Shown: in pieces, positions 45,438-53,955 of the stretch
Layout: every line of letters begins with the position of its first letter
Position numbering within the stretch: position 1 is the first letter of the stretch
Source of the DNA: Heyndrickxia shackletonii
GTDB taxonomy: Bacteria; Bacillota; Bacilli; Bacillales; Bacillaceae_C
NCBI RefSeq assembly: GCF_001420715.1
Contig: NZ_LJJC01000004.1
Location: 3,767,634-3,831,633 of the forward strand
Direction: 5' to 3'
DNA: 64,000 nucleotides
Translations under genes and position numbers: made by a program
The notes under the pieces: generated by a model
Databases searched by the model: none
Seen by the model: the letters and a program-made list of their open reading frames with translations, nothing else
What the model was told of the DNA's origin: nothing

Positions 45438-46690
45438 TGTTCTACTCCCCCAATCTCTTGCTCCTGTTCTTCCTTTTGAACCTGTATTGCTTTTTCATAC
45501 CGTGATTTAAACTCTTCAACATTTACAACTACTTCTAATGGAGGAACAATCCATTTAATTATTACCTGACATTTTTCTACGGTTTCTCCTACATTTTTCG
45601 CAATAGTGAGTCCTGCTTCATCAACATCCGTCCAAATAATCACTTGTTTCACATTGGAAACAAGCTGTTCAATCAATCTTCGGTGTGCAGACCTTAACTG
45701 GCCATCGATTCCTAATACAAGACTCTTTGAATCTAATAAAAAGTCCTTTTCATATGCCATCCGTGTTAAAATCCCTCGATTTTCAACCAACCACAAAACT
45801 TGCGCGTCTGTTTGAAATTCCTCGGTAAAAACCGCTATATCTGTTGTTGCATGAATTGGTCCATAGTCGTATGAGACGCTTTCCCCATGCATTGGTCCAG
45901 TAAAATAAATCGGGGTAATCGTACCTAAACTGCTTAGCCCGAGTAAATGCAGTGGATACTCAAGCAGTTCTTCAGCACCCTCAATGAATTCCTTTTTATA
46001 GGAATCGAATTCCTTTGAGCCCCCAATTTTCCGATAATACCTTGCTCCAATCTGCTTCCAATCAAAATGATGTTCGACCATTGAAATTTGATAAAAGGCA
46101 ACTAAAAAGTGTAAAAATAACAGTTGTTTTTGAAACCTCCAAGTAGAATTACTGTGGTTTATTCTATCTGCTGTTACCATTTCATCTAAAATATCTTTTA
46201 ATCTATTGAGTATTTCTTTACGTCTAAGGTTAAATGAAGAAGGGGATTTCTTTATTTTATTCCATTGATTTTTCCATTCGAGGATGGATTCCATTTTCTC
46301 TGTTTCTTGGTCATGCTCGATTTGCTTTTTATACTGGAATAAAGATAACCCCATTCGATAATGTTCACTTTTAACAGTTCGTTCGTCTTTTGCCAAGCGA
46401 TACTCTCTAATGATCCACCCGTTTCGAATCCACTCATACGTTTCATTTGTAAGTTCGAATGGTTTCTTTGTCTTTGGGCTTGTAAAATTTTTAACCAAAT
46501 TATCTGGTGGAACATTTTGGTTATGAACCCCCACCGTCAACATCGCAACCGTCCTTCTAGTTCGGGCAGTCTTTTTTACAACAGGAATATCCATAATTCC
46601 ATTATTCTCTCTAATATCTAGTAAGTTAAGTTCCTCATTTTTCAATAAAATATATTCATACAAATAATCTTTCCATGCATTATTTATCAA
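45413..46690 (-). CDS. jetD: Wadjet component JetD (Toprim nuclease)
   Basis: The 425-residue protein has an N-terminal helical region and a C-terminal Toprim domain: the catalytic Glu is in LWLVENRG (about residue 300), and DxD is in IIWTDVDEAGLTIA (about 365). JetD nicks or cuts the DNA loop extruded by JetABC. The start is TTG at 46690, with GAGGGGG 8 bases upstream. It is the first gene of the operon, whereas jetD is last in the best-known Wadjet type I order A-B-C-D; the type here is probably III or unassigned. Confidence 0.85.
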   Translation of the reverse strand: MINNAWKDYLYEYILLKNEELNLLDIRENNGIMDIPVVKKTARTRRTVAMLTVGVHNQNVPPDNLVKNFTSPKTKKPFELTNETYEWIRNGWIIREYRLAKDERTVKSEHYRMGLSLFQYKKQIEHDQETEKMESILEWKNQWNKIKKSPSSFNLRRKEILNRLKDILDEMVTADRINHSNSTWRFQKQLLFLHFLVAFYQISMVEHHFDWKQIGARYYRKIGGSKEFDSYKKEFIEGAEELLEYPLHLLGLSSLGTITPIYFTGPMHGESVSYDYGPIHATTDIAVFTEEFQTDAQVLWLVENRGILTRMAYEKDFLLDSKSLVLGIDGQLRSAHRRLIEQLVSNVKQVIIWTDVDEAGLTIAKNVGETVEKCQVIIKWIVPPLEVVVNVEEFKSRYEKAIQVQKEEQEQEIGGVEQWKKWISP

Positions 46691-46873
46691 ACTTTAGTCC
46701 CCCTCTAACGTACTTTTATTTTATCATAGAGCAAGGATTGACTTTCTTTCAAAAGAAATAACAATTTATGTAAATTGGACATATTCATTTTGGGAATGTA
46801 ACTTTCAAACAACGTAAAAAACGGGAGAGCAATTCCTCACTTTCCCGCATCAATTATTTTGTAAATACATTAA

Positions 46874-47188
46874 TTAAAAATAGCTTCGTATTGTGGTTAA
46901 CACTCTATCTAAATCATGTTCATGTAACTTTCCGATTTTAAATAATAACTCTTTAAAATGTACCGTGTTTAATTTTGAACATCTGACAACAGAAGGTTTA
47001 TCTAATCCTGCTTCTTTCCAATATTCTATGATAACATCAAATTCATTTCTTGCATGTTGACTTGTAACTGTCGCAATCAAATGATCTAATTCTACAATTA
47101 CATTTTCATTACTCACAATTACGACTGGTCTTCTTTTTCCATTTAACTCTACAGTCCAAACCTCTCCGCGTTTGCCTGTCTTACTCAT
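46874..47188 (-). CDS. MazF/PemK-type toxin
   Basis: The 104-residue protein has the MazF/PemK fold: KRGEVWTVELNGKRRPVVIVSN, ATVTSQHARNEFDV, and PSVVRCSKLNTVHFKELLFK with the catalytic Arg and Ser/Thr region. It would be an mRNA endoribonuclease. Its start overlaps the stop of an upstream 53-residue antitoxin gene by 8 bases (ATGAGTAA). It lies between the Wadjet operon and the DUF2075 gene. Confidence 0.88.
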   Translation of the reverse strand: MSKTGKRGEVWTVELNGKRRPVVIVSNENVIVELDHLIATVTSQHARNEFDVIIEYWKEAGLDKPSVVRCSKLNTVHFKELLFKIGKLHEHDLDRVLTTIRSYF

Positions 47189-47342
47189 CTTCTTTACCCC
47201 AAAACATTTCTTCTTTCTCTTTTATTATTTGCTCTTTAGGAGGTCTGCTATCAAAGTAATTATCAAATAACATATTGAGTAATTTTATCCGTTCCCCATT
47301 ATCCATTTCTTTAATTGCTTTCATGATCTCATCAGCAGTCAT
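47181..47342 (-). CDS. Antitoxin of the MazF/PemK pair
   Basis: A 53-residue ORF MTADEIMKAIKEMDNGERIK.. with a strong GAGGTGG site just before the ATG at 47342. It is acidic/helical and ends KEEMFWGKEDE. Its overlap with the toxin start is the classic antitoxin-toxin arrangement. I see no recognisable DNA-binding domain in this short protein. Confidence 0.75.
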   Translation of the reverse strand: MTADEIMKAIKEMDNGERIKLLNMLFDNYFDSRPPKEQIIKEKEEMFWGKEDE

Positions 47343-47605
47343 TTATAACCACCTCATTTTTGAATAAATTGATTTTAATCAATTATACAGTAGTATTAAA
47401 TATTAATGAAACATTAAGCAAACGTTAAAACAGAGTAAAGTAAAAGTATCGATGAAGCTAGTATCTTTCGGGGATATATTTTAATTGTGGTGCCTTCCCC
47501 CTAGTGCGTTATACTTAATTTACTAAGGGGTTGACACCAAATTTTGGGGATTGTTCTCAATTTAGTTGCCAATAGATAATCTATATCAATTTTAAATAAA
47601 TGTTT

Positions 47606-49540
47606 TTAATTATAACCTTCTGTATTCTCTGCTACTTTAGATACCAAACTCGGCGATAAATCACCATATGCTAATGTCTTTATAAGACGGTTTTGGAAGT
47701 AATTGTTCAGCATTGGGTCAGTACAAAAGATAAAGCAGCCTTTTTGTCCGCGTGTCATAAGAGTTCGATATGTATTCCTAATAATTTGATCTGCAATGGC
47801 TTTAGCTCGTTCTGAATCTTCTTTTTCTATTTTCTTAATCCCTTTTAAAGATTGATCCGTTTTTGCACGTTTTGTGAAGTCTGTAATTACTTCGTGATTT
47901 TCAAATCTCATGTCTGGTCCAATGATCACCCCTACATAATCAAACTCTAAACCTTGTGAGGTATGAATACATCCCGCTTCACTAACAGAATCCTGATCAA
48001 TAGCCCAGATACTATCTTGTAGATTCCAGCTTATTTCAAAATCAAATTCTGGAATTACGATATCTTTATGCTCTGTATTATTTCTCTCAGCAGTGGGCCA
48101 TTCCCAACAGTAACCGGCCAACATTCGAGATTTATTATTTTCCTTATTTAATTTTTCAATTTCATATAACATATCATGCGGGTTATCGTACACACGAAAA
48201 TCATAGTCTACACCATAATAATCATTGTTTGCTGTTTCCCGAATTTGAAGAACATCATCTAACCAGGAAATGTATGCATCTGATCCGTCACACCGAAATT
48301 GTGATACTAGCTTTCCTCTGATAATATCAGCATCAAACTCTTTTGCATATTTCTCAATTAGATCCACACTACCAATATCCTTTAAGGTTACCTTTTGGTT
48401 TTCGTCAATAAAAAATATAGTAAATTTTGATGCATGAATTAATTCCTTTACTTGATTTTCTCCCTTGTTCCCATAAAAACCGGACTTTTCATTTAAGCGA
48501 TGCGCCTCATCAACGATAATGACATCAAACTCATTTAATTTTGAATCGGTAAAACTTCCCGATCCCTTAAATAAATTATCAATTTCCGTTTTTCTGATTG
48601 TGCCTTTTAATTTCGATGCATACACCTCTCTAGGCGCTGAATTTTTTGAAACATATAAGGTCATTAAATCTTGATTAAGCAGATTTACTAAAAGATTAAC
48701 CGCCATTACTGATTTTCCAGTTCCAGGACCACCTTCAATGACCATTACTTGTTTCTTATTATTTTTCACACAATCTATTGCCAGATGAAATGCTTCTTCA
48801 TAGAACACTTTTTGTTCGTCAATCATGATAAATTCTTCATTCCCTTTTAACATAAGAGTAAGGGAATCCTGCAAAGATTTTGAAGGACGAATTCTACCGT
48901 GCTCGATTTGATAAATCAACTTATTTTGGTCACCTATCCGAACATATTTTTTAATAAAATCTCTTAATTTCTGAATCTCCCCTTTTGCAAATACTGGGGC
49001 TTTCATCAAATGCTCTTGATAATGTTTATCTGTTAATGGATCATTTTCACTTTTTCTATAATTATGTAAATATGCACACGGCTTTAACTCTATTTGTTGT
49101 TTCTGAACATTTTCATTAAAATCATTTATTAATGCGGCATATGACCATGCCTGATAGGAAGGATGCGTAACAGCCCTTTTAGAACCTCCGAGGTAAGTAT
49201 TAACTAGAGCATCCTTACTTGTTATTTTTTCTACTTCTGTCCATTGTTTTAATTCGATAATCACCACATGATCTTTTTTTCCGTCATTACCAGCTACAAT
49301 AAAATCTACGCGTTTGGATGTGTTAGGAATTTTGAATTCTATCGCAACTGCTGCATCCTGAGGGATATCCTTATCTTGCATAACGTTTGACATTCTTTGG
49401 AGGGAATTCTCCCATGATAAAATTTCCTGCTTAGATGTACGACCTATCTTTTCTTGATAAGAAGTATATAAACGTTCAACTAATAATTCATTTGTAACGT
49501 CTGAAATAAATTCAGATTTAGTAGCTTCATATATAATCAA
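47606..49540 (-). CDS. Nuclease-helicase fusion, DUF2075 family
   Basis: The 644-residue protein joins an N-terminal PD-(D/E)xK nuclease-like domain (VDFIVAGNDG, then VVIIELKQW, residues about 78-100) to an SF1-like helicase: Walker A VIEGGPGTGKSVMAVNLL (about 266-283), Walker B FDVIIVDEAHRL, FIDENQKV, SQFRCDGSDAYI, and GLEFDYVGVI. The start is TTG at 49540 with GGGGAT upstream. Such proteins are often found in phage-defence islands; here it is next to Wadjet and a toxin-antitoxin pair. A decayed copy of its 5' third lies at 32.7 kb. Confidence 0.83.
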   Translation of the reverse strand: MIIYEATKSEFISDVTNELLVERLYTSYQEKIGRTSKQEILSWENSLQRMSNVMQDKDIPQDAAVAIEFKIPNTSKRVDFIVAGNDGKKDHVVIIELKQWTEVEKITSKDALVNTYLGGSKRAVTHPSYQAWSYAALINDFNENVQKQQIELKPCAYLHNYRKSENDPLTDKHYQEHLMKAPVFAKGEIQKLRDFIKKYVRIGDQNKLIYQIEHGRIRPSKSLQDSLTLMLKGNEEFIMIDEQKVFYEEAFHLAIDCVKNNKKQVMVIEGGPGTGKSVMAVNLLVNLLNQDLMTLYVSKNSAPREVYASKLKGTIRKTEIDNLFKGSGSFTDSKLNEFDVIIVDEAHRLNEKSGFYGNKGENQVKELIHASKFTIFFIDENQKVTLKDIGSVDLIEKYAKEFDADIIRGKLVSQFRCDGSDAYISWLDDVLQIRETANNDYYGVDYDFRVYDNPHDMLYEIEKLNKENNKSRMLAGYCWEWPTAERNNTEHKDIVIPEFDFEISWNLQDSIWAIDQDSVSEAGCIHTSQGLEFDYVGVIIGPDMRFENHEVITDFTKRAKTDQSLKGIKKIEKEDSERAKAIADQIIRNTYRTLMTRGQKGCFIFCTDPMLNNYFQNRLIKTLAYGDLSPSLVSKVAENTEGYN

Positions 49541-49595
49541 TGTTTTCTATCCCCTATTTACGATTCTAGTTATATATCATTAATAATACATAAAA

Positions 49596-49615
49596 ACCCA
49601 CCGTATATGGTGGGT
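49596..49615 (-). terminator. Terminator between the secreted protein gene and DUF2075 gene
   Basis: ACCCACC pairs with GGTGGGT around GTATAT, just past the stop of the small secreted protein gene. Confidence 0.7.
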
Positions 49616-49619
49616 AATA

Positions 49620-49892
49620 CTATTTATGTCTTACTGTATTCCACAACACCTTTTTAGTTGTTAATGTTCTAGTACATCTATAGTTACTATTATATTGTTT
49701 TATAAGAGAAACAATTTTAGCCTTTGATTTCCCCGAAACTTTACTTGTCGGATGATGAAACATATAAACACAATCACTTGTCCTAAAATGTCCACCTAAC
49801 CTATCTGTTCTACCGGAATGAGCGGATGCACTATTCACACTAAAAGTTAAGAAAAATACCCCAATAATTATCGTTGTAATGACTTTTTTCAA
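49620..49892 (-). CDS. Small secreted protein, YHYH-like
   Basis: The 90-residue protein has a clear Sec signal peptide (ITTIIIGVFFLTFSVNSASA) and a mature part beginning HSGRTDRLGGHFRTSD with HHPT following. The HSGRTD..GGH pattern is found in small YHYH-type secreted proteins of unknown role. The start is TTG at 49892, with GGAGGGAG upstream. The 3' end of a second, decayed copy is at about 33.3-33.4 kb. Confidence 0.65.
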   Translation of the reverse strand: MKKVITTIIIGVFFLTFSVNSASAHSGRTDRLGGHFRTSDCVYMFHHPTSKVSGKSKAKIVSLIKQYNSNYRCTRTLTTKKVLWNTVRHK

Positions 49893-50040
49893 AAATCTCC
49901 CTCCCTAAATTCAAATATACATATATTAAGACTATTTTGTAAATAATAGAAAAATGATTTTCTTTATAAAAAAAACAGCTCTACACAAAGCGTTAGGGCT
50001 GTTCTCAAACAGTTAACTCCTTAAGATGCATGCTTTTTAG

Positions 50041-50225
50041 GCGGAGATTTTCCGGTTAATGTATAGATAGGAGGCTTTTGAAGCAGAAATAAGCGGAGAT
50101 TTTCCGATTAACCTGCTCTAAATAAGAAGAAATCCAAAGAATTGGATAACATAACCGGAAAAACTTCCTTTATTTTTAAGGAAATATGGGTATTTTCCCA
50201 AATTTAAGCGGAATTATTCCGTTTA
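50041..50225. repeat. Second cluster of the CGGAAAATTTCCG-type palindrome
   Basis: Four degenerate copies (GCGGAGATTTTCCGGTTA, AAGCGGAGATTTTCCGATTA, AACCGGAAAAACTTCC, AAGCGGAATTATTCCGTTT) lie in a gene-free stretch (49893-50509). They match the family inside the MITE-like element at 8025-8210, but the element's inverted ends are missing here. The same gap holds a terminator at 50395-50429. Confidence 0.6.
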
Positions 50226-50394
50226 TTTTTCAAACACTGTGGAATCAACATTCTGTTATAACAGACATCCATGCAAAAAAATTTGCACATCAATGAATGA
50301 AATATCTGTTTTTAGCAATTCAATTATTAGATAGAGAATATCTATTCGGAAGATTTTGCTTTTGAATTAGTTTTATACAAGTTTAATGAGACGC

Positions 50395-50429
50395 AAAAAG
50401 CATGGCGAATTTATATTACCATGCTTTTT
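50395..50429 (-). terminator. Terminator after a GNAT gene
   Basis: AAAAAGCATGG pairs with CCATGCTTTTT around 13 bases. It lies 80 bases past the GNAT stop codon. Confidence 0.82.
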
Positions 50430-50509
50430 TGTTTTCTTATTTAACCTTTTTTACTTTTTATCTTCAAAAGAGAACTCGTTACACTACATGTATTCATTTT
50501 AATCTTATT

Positions 50510-50914
50510 TTAACTTCCTGATTGCCTTTGATAGTTCCTAAAAATCATACTATTGCCCTTCATCATACCGAACTTTTCATAAAAAGGAACCAAGTCATCG
50601 TCACAACATAAATCAATCATATATATGTTATCAAGTTCTTTTAGCATCTGCTTGACTAATTCTTTGCCAATACCTTTATTCTTGTATTCTGGTAAAACCT
50701 CAAGAAGCGGAATGTAAGCCGAAAGAATTCCATCACTAATAGCGGTTATAAATCCAACTACTTGAGTCGTATTATCATCCATCGCAAGAACCACTTTACT
50801 ACTTTTTTTTAAGAGGTTTAAATGTGTTTGTGGACTTGGCGGGTTAGGCCAGCCTACAAAGAAACCTTTAAGCATATTAGAGGATATACCCTCGAGTGAG
50901 TTTTTAAATATCAT
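50510..50914 (-). CDS. GNAT family N-acetyltransferase
   Basis: The 134-residue protein has a GNAT core: VVLAMDDNTTQVVGFITAI (beta 2-3), YIPLLEVLPEYKNKGIGKEL with the acetyl-CoA loop (KNKGIG), and CCDDDLVPFYEKFGMMKG. The substrate is unknown. AGGAG precedes the ATG. The gene is monocistronic. Confidence 0.88.
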   Translation of the reverse strand: MIFKNSLEGISSNMLKGFFVGWPNPPSPQTHLNLLKKSSKVVLAMDDNTTQVVGFITAISDGILSAYIPLLEVLPEYKNKGIGKELVKQMLKELDNIYMIDLCCDDDLVPFYEKFGMMKGNSMIFRNYQRQSGS

Positions 50915-51128
50915 ACTATATCATCTCCTAATTTGTTTTAGAATTTTAGGCAGATGATTTGTATCAAAAGTAAAGTAACAAAAGAGTGTCCCCCAAGCAT
51001 TTCTAGAATCCTATACAATTGTTCGACATAAAATCTAAAAATCCTTTTAGTTTTAACTATTTTCGCAACTTTGTTGTTCACCAGATATCTTTTCAACCTT
51101 AATTCAAAGTTTACGTAAAGAGCCTTTG

Positions 51129-53105
51129 TTAATATACCCGTTCTTCATCCAGCGGTTCTCCTAAAATATAATGACAGAACCAATCTAAATTCTGCTTGAG
51201 AATTGCTCGATTTAATCCTGGTTTCGTCGATCCGTGCTGCATGCCTTTATATATCACTAACTTTGTATCAACACCCACGTCTTTTAAACCACGGTATAGT
51301 TCATAAGCATTGGGAACAGGAACTCGCGGGTCCACTTCTCCATGCTGAATTAAAGTTGGTGTGGAGGCATTATTGATATAAGTCATCGGTGATGTTTCTC
51401 GATAAATGGCTTCATCCTTCCATGGATCCGATCCTAAATAGAAACGCGTAAAGTGGGTAACATCGGTATTAACATAGTAAGTCATCCAGTTGGAAATTCC
51501 AGCGCCAACAGATATTGCCTTAAATCGATTGCTATATGTCGCGCAGAATGCAGATATGTATCCCCCTTGACTCCATCCTAAAATACCAACTTTCTCAGGG
51601 TCTACACCTCTTGTTTCGATGAGGTAGTCAACTCCAGATATAACATCTTCATAGTCTCCAAGCCCAAGCTTTCGAATGTTCGCTTTTCGGAACGTCTCAC
51701 CATATCCTGCACTGCCTCGGTAATTAGGCTCGAGCACTAAGAAACCTTTTTCCACAAATGATTCAATAGGTTGATATTTGTGTGTAGTCGGTGTGGCAAA
51801 GGATGTCCCAGTCGGCCCACCGTGGACAGCAACGATCAGTGGATAGGACTTAGAAGGATCGTAATCGACAGGTAGTGAAAGAACTCCTTCAATTTCTAAC
51901 CCATCTTTCGTTTTCCAGACAATTACTTCTTTCTTACTTTTCAATTTTCCTTCATATAACTTATATTGATCCGTTATTTTCTGATCATTAACATAAACTT
52001 CTGCTGCTTGTTCGGATGTCGCTTTTACGCAAACAAAAACATCCCCCTCCGTTGTGATCGTTGGACTTGTCGCAACCATGTCTTCCTTGTCAACTAGATA
52101 AAGTAACTCATCCTCTTCTGAAACAAGACCTGCTAAAATATTTGTCTTAGCTTGCCAGGAAATTAGAATACCAAGATTTGTCCACACAATAGGGAAAATA
52201 TTCTCATCAATCTTCTTAGCAAGACGAGTCGTTTCTTTGCTTTCCAAATGATAGGTTTCTAGAATCATGTTGTTAAAAAAGGCTTTTTCCTCTAAATAAC
52301 GTGTATAACAAATTTTAGAACCATCAGGTGAAAATAACACATTCCCAGCAAGTAGTGGTGATACATCTAATGTGGTGATTCCTTTCGTCTCCACATCTAG
52401 CATATAAAGGGTCTGCTCAAGATGATCTATTATACGAGGGGTAGGTGTCCCAATAAATACAACTCTTTTCCCATCTGGAGAAACATCAAACCCCTGAATG
52501 TGAACATCTAAATCGCTTATTAGGGCTATGGCTTTTTCTTCATTCTTTTCACGTAAATCTTTTGGATATTGGTTCCACTTTCTATTTTGGCTATTTCCAA
52601 CTTCCAAGTAATACAGCATATTGTACTCAAAATCTTCATCTATATAACTAAATTCACCATACATTTCCTTACGCTTCTTTTGTTTCTCTGATTCCCCGCG
52701 CTGTGTAATATAAAAGATTCCTTTTCCATCCGGTGACCATTTAAAACTATCAACATTATTTTCTGAATATGTAACTTGGATACGGTCAACCTGATCACTC
52801 GAGTGGAGAAAAATTTGTTTTCTTTTTTTATCACCTTCTCCAACAAAACTTAAATAAGCAAGCTGCTGAGAATTCGGGGACCACCGTGGATGGATACTTT
52901 CAATATTGCCAGCGGTTACAGGGTAATGTGTCTCTTTTTGCCTATCATAAACCCAAACATGCTGCGGATAGGAGTTACCATCCCAGTCCGAGGTTTGCTT
53001 AACATAGGCTACTTTCTTTCCATCAGGACAAATAGCTGTATCCCTAAATTGAGGTAATGATATAACTTCTTCAATGGTTAAATACCTTTGCTCATTGTTA
53101 TTCAT
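51129..53105 (-). CDS. S9 family prolyl oligopeptidase (acylaminoacyl-peptidase-like)
   Basis: The 658-residue protein has an N-terminal beta-propeller with WD-like repeats (SPDGKKVAYVKQ, WSPNSQQLAYLS, SPDGKRVVFIG, SPDGSKICYTR) and a C-terminal alpha/beta hydrolase: GWSQGGYISA carries the nucleophile Ser (about residue 508), and HGEVDPRVPVPNAYEL with MQHGS the Asp and His. It cleaves short peptides or removes N-acylated residues in the cytoplasm, like YuxL. No signal peptide. GGGGGAAAATG precedes the start. Confidence 0.93.
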   Translation of the reverse strand: MNNNEQRYLTIEEVISLPQFRDTAICPDGKKVAYVKQTSDWDGNSYPQHVWVYDRQKETHYPVTAGNIESIHPRWSPNSQQLAYLSFVGEGDKKRKQIFLHSSDQVDRIQVTYSENNVDSFKWSPDGKGIFYITQRGESEKQKKRKEMYGEFSYIDEDFEYNMLYYLEVGNSQNRKWNQYPKDLREKNEEKAIALISDLDVHIQGFDVSPDGKRVVFIGTPTPRIIDHLEQTLYMLDVETKGITTLDVSPLLAGNVLFSPDGSKICYTRYLEEKAFFNNMILETYHLESKETTRLAKKIDENIFPIVWTNLGILISWQAKTNILAGLVSEEDELLYLVDKEDMVATSPTITTEGDVFVCVKATSEQAAEVYVNDQKITDQYKLYEGKLKSKKEVIVWKTKDGLEIEGVLSLPVDYDPSKSYPLIVAVHGGPTGTSFATPTTHKYQPIESFVEKGFLVLEPNYRGSAGYGETFRKANIRKLGLGDYEDVISGVDYLIETRGVDPEKVGILGWSQGGYISAFCATYSNRFKAISVGAGISNWMTYYVNTDVTHFTRFYLGSDPWKDEAIYRETSPMTYINNASTPTLIQHGEVDPRVPVPNAYELYRGLKDVGVDTKLVIYKGMQHGSTKPGLNRAILKQNLDWFCHYILGEPLDEERVY

Positions 53106-53190
53106 TTCATTTTCCCCCTAATTTATATTTATCTATTAATCTATTCGACATTAGTTTAAAAAATCATCTTTAACTAAAAAACTTTAATTA

Positions 53191-53221
53191 GTGGGACAGA
53201 GGGACAGGCACTTTGTCCCAC
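53191..53221. repeat. Hairpin of a common Bacillaceae intergenic motif
   Basis: GTGGGACA pairs with TGTCCCAC around a GGGACAGGC-containing loop. Similar GGGACAGG motifs are common between genes in Bacillaceae. It could terminate transcription here. Confidence 0.5.
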
Positions 53222-53470
53222 TTTCCCTCCAATGTACGAACAACAACTGGCTTGTCCCCTATTTTCTCTAGGACGGATTTATACGCTTCCAATTTCTCAT
53301 TCTCCAACGTAGGTCATTTTTACACGTATAAAAACTCAGTACGTAAATGTATTTAGTTTTTCACAATTACAATATTTATCACTAATGAATTGTATTGAAA
53401 AGTAATACAAAGAAAAAGACCATAAAATACATTTATATTCAATGTATTTCATGGTCTTCAACTATTTTGA

Positions 53471-53549
53471 TACCGGTGGTCGGGGTAGAACCGACACTCC
53501 AGAAGGAACACGATTTTGAGTCACGACCTTATGTTTCCGCCACACCGGA
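53471..53549 (-). pseudogene. tRNA-Leu (CAA) remnant without D-arm
   Basis: The minus strand reads as a class II tRNA-Leu: an acceptor-like CCGGTG, the anticodon stem CGTGACTCAAAATCGTG with CAA, the variable arm GTTCCTTCTGGAGTGT, the T-arm CGGTTCTACCCCG, and the 3' side CACCGGTA. The D-arm is gone, replaced by ACATAA, giving about 79 instead of about 85 bases. It is therefore probably not functional. It may mark an old tRNA-gene attachment site of a mobile element. A plus-strand ORF here is an artefact. Confidence 0.8.
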
Positions 53550-53576
53550 CAAGTTATATCAACAGTTCATTCAAAT

Positions 53577-53870
53577 TTAACTAAAACCGAAGCATTCAAT
53601 CTTTCCATCTTTCATGAGCTTTCGATGCACCGTATTTCTTCTATTAGTATACCTTCTGCATCGATACCAAACTCCACTTCCAACATAAACAACCTCATCG
53701 TCAATAGAATGTTCATAAACAATGAATTAACCACTTTTCGTAGTTCGTTAGTATTTAGCTTGTATTTCTTTATAAGCTGGATTACCTTCTGAAAAGTAGT
53801 TCCGTAAATCTCTGCAATATCTTGAATAGTCATTTTTTCTAATAAATGTTGTATCAGTTGCTGGCAGCAT
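53577..53870 (-). pseudogene. HTH plus GIY-YIG-like protein, frameshifted
   Basis: Starting at ATG 53870 (GAGGTG upstream), three frames together give a plausible protein: MLPATDTTF, then HLLEKMTIQDIAEIYGTTFQ with a helix-turn-helix-like KVIQLIKKYKLNT, then VVYVGSGVWYRCRRYTNRRN and HRKLMKDGKIECFGFS. The VVYVGSG..R part resembles a GIY-YIG nuclease core. At least two frameshifts break it. It lies next to the tRNA-Leu remnant. The family call is tentative. Confidence 0.45.
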
Positions 53871-53955
53871 TAAAAATCACCTCGATATCCTTATATCGAC
53901 ATGATCAGAAATGGAAAGTATATATAGAAGAAATTTTTATTTCATACAAGTAAAA

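Noticed and set aside
53395-53580. Plus-strand ORF reading GVEPTLQKEHDFESRP
   Set aside because: It is the complement of the tRNA-Leu remnant; this peptide is a well-known false translation of tRNA genes.
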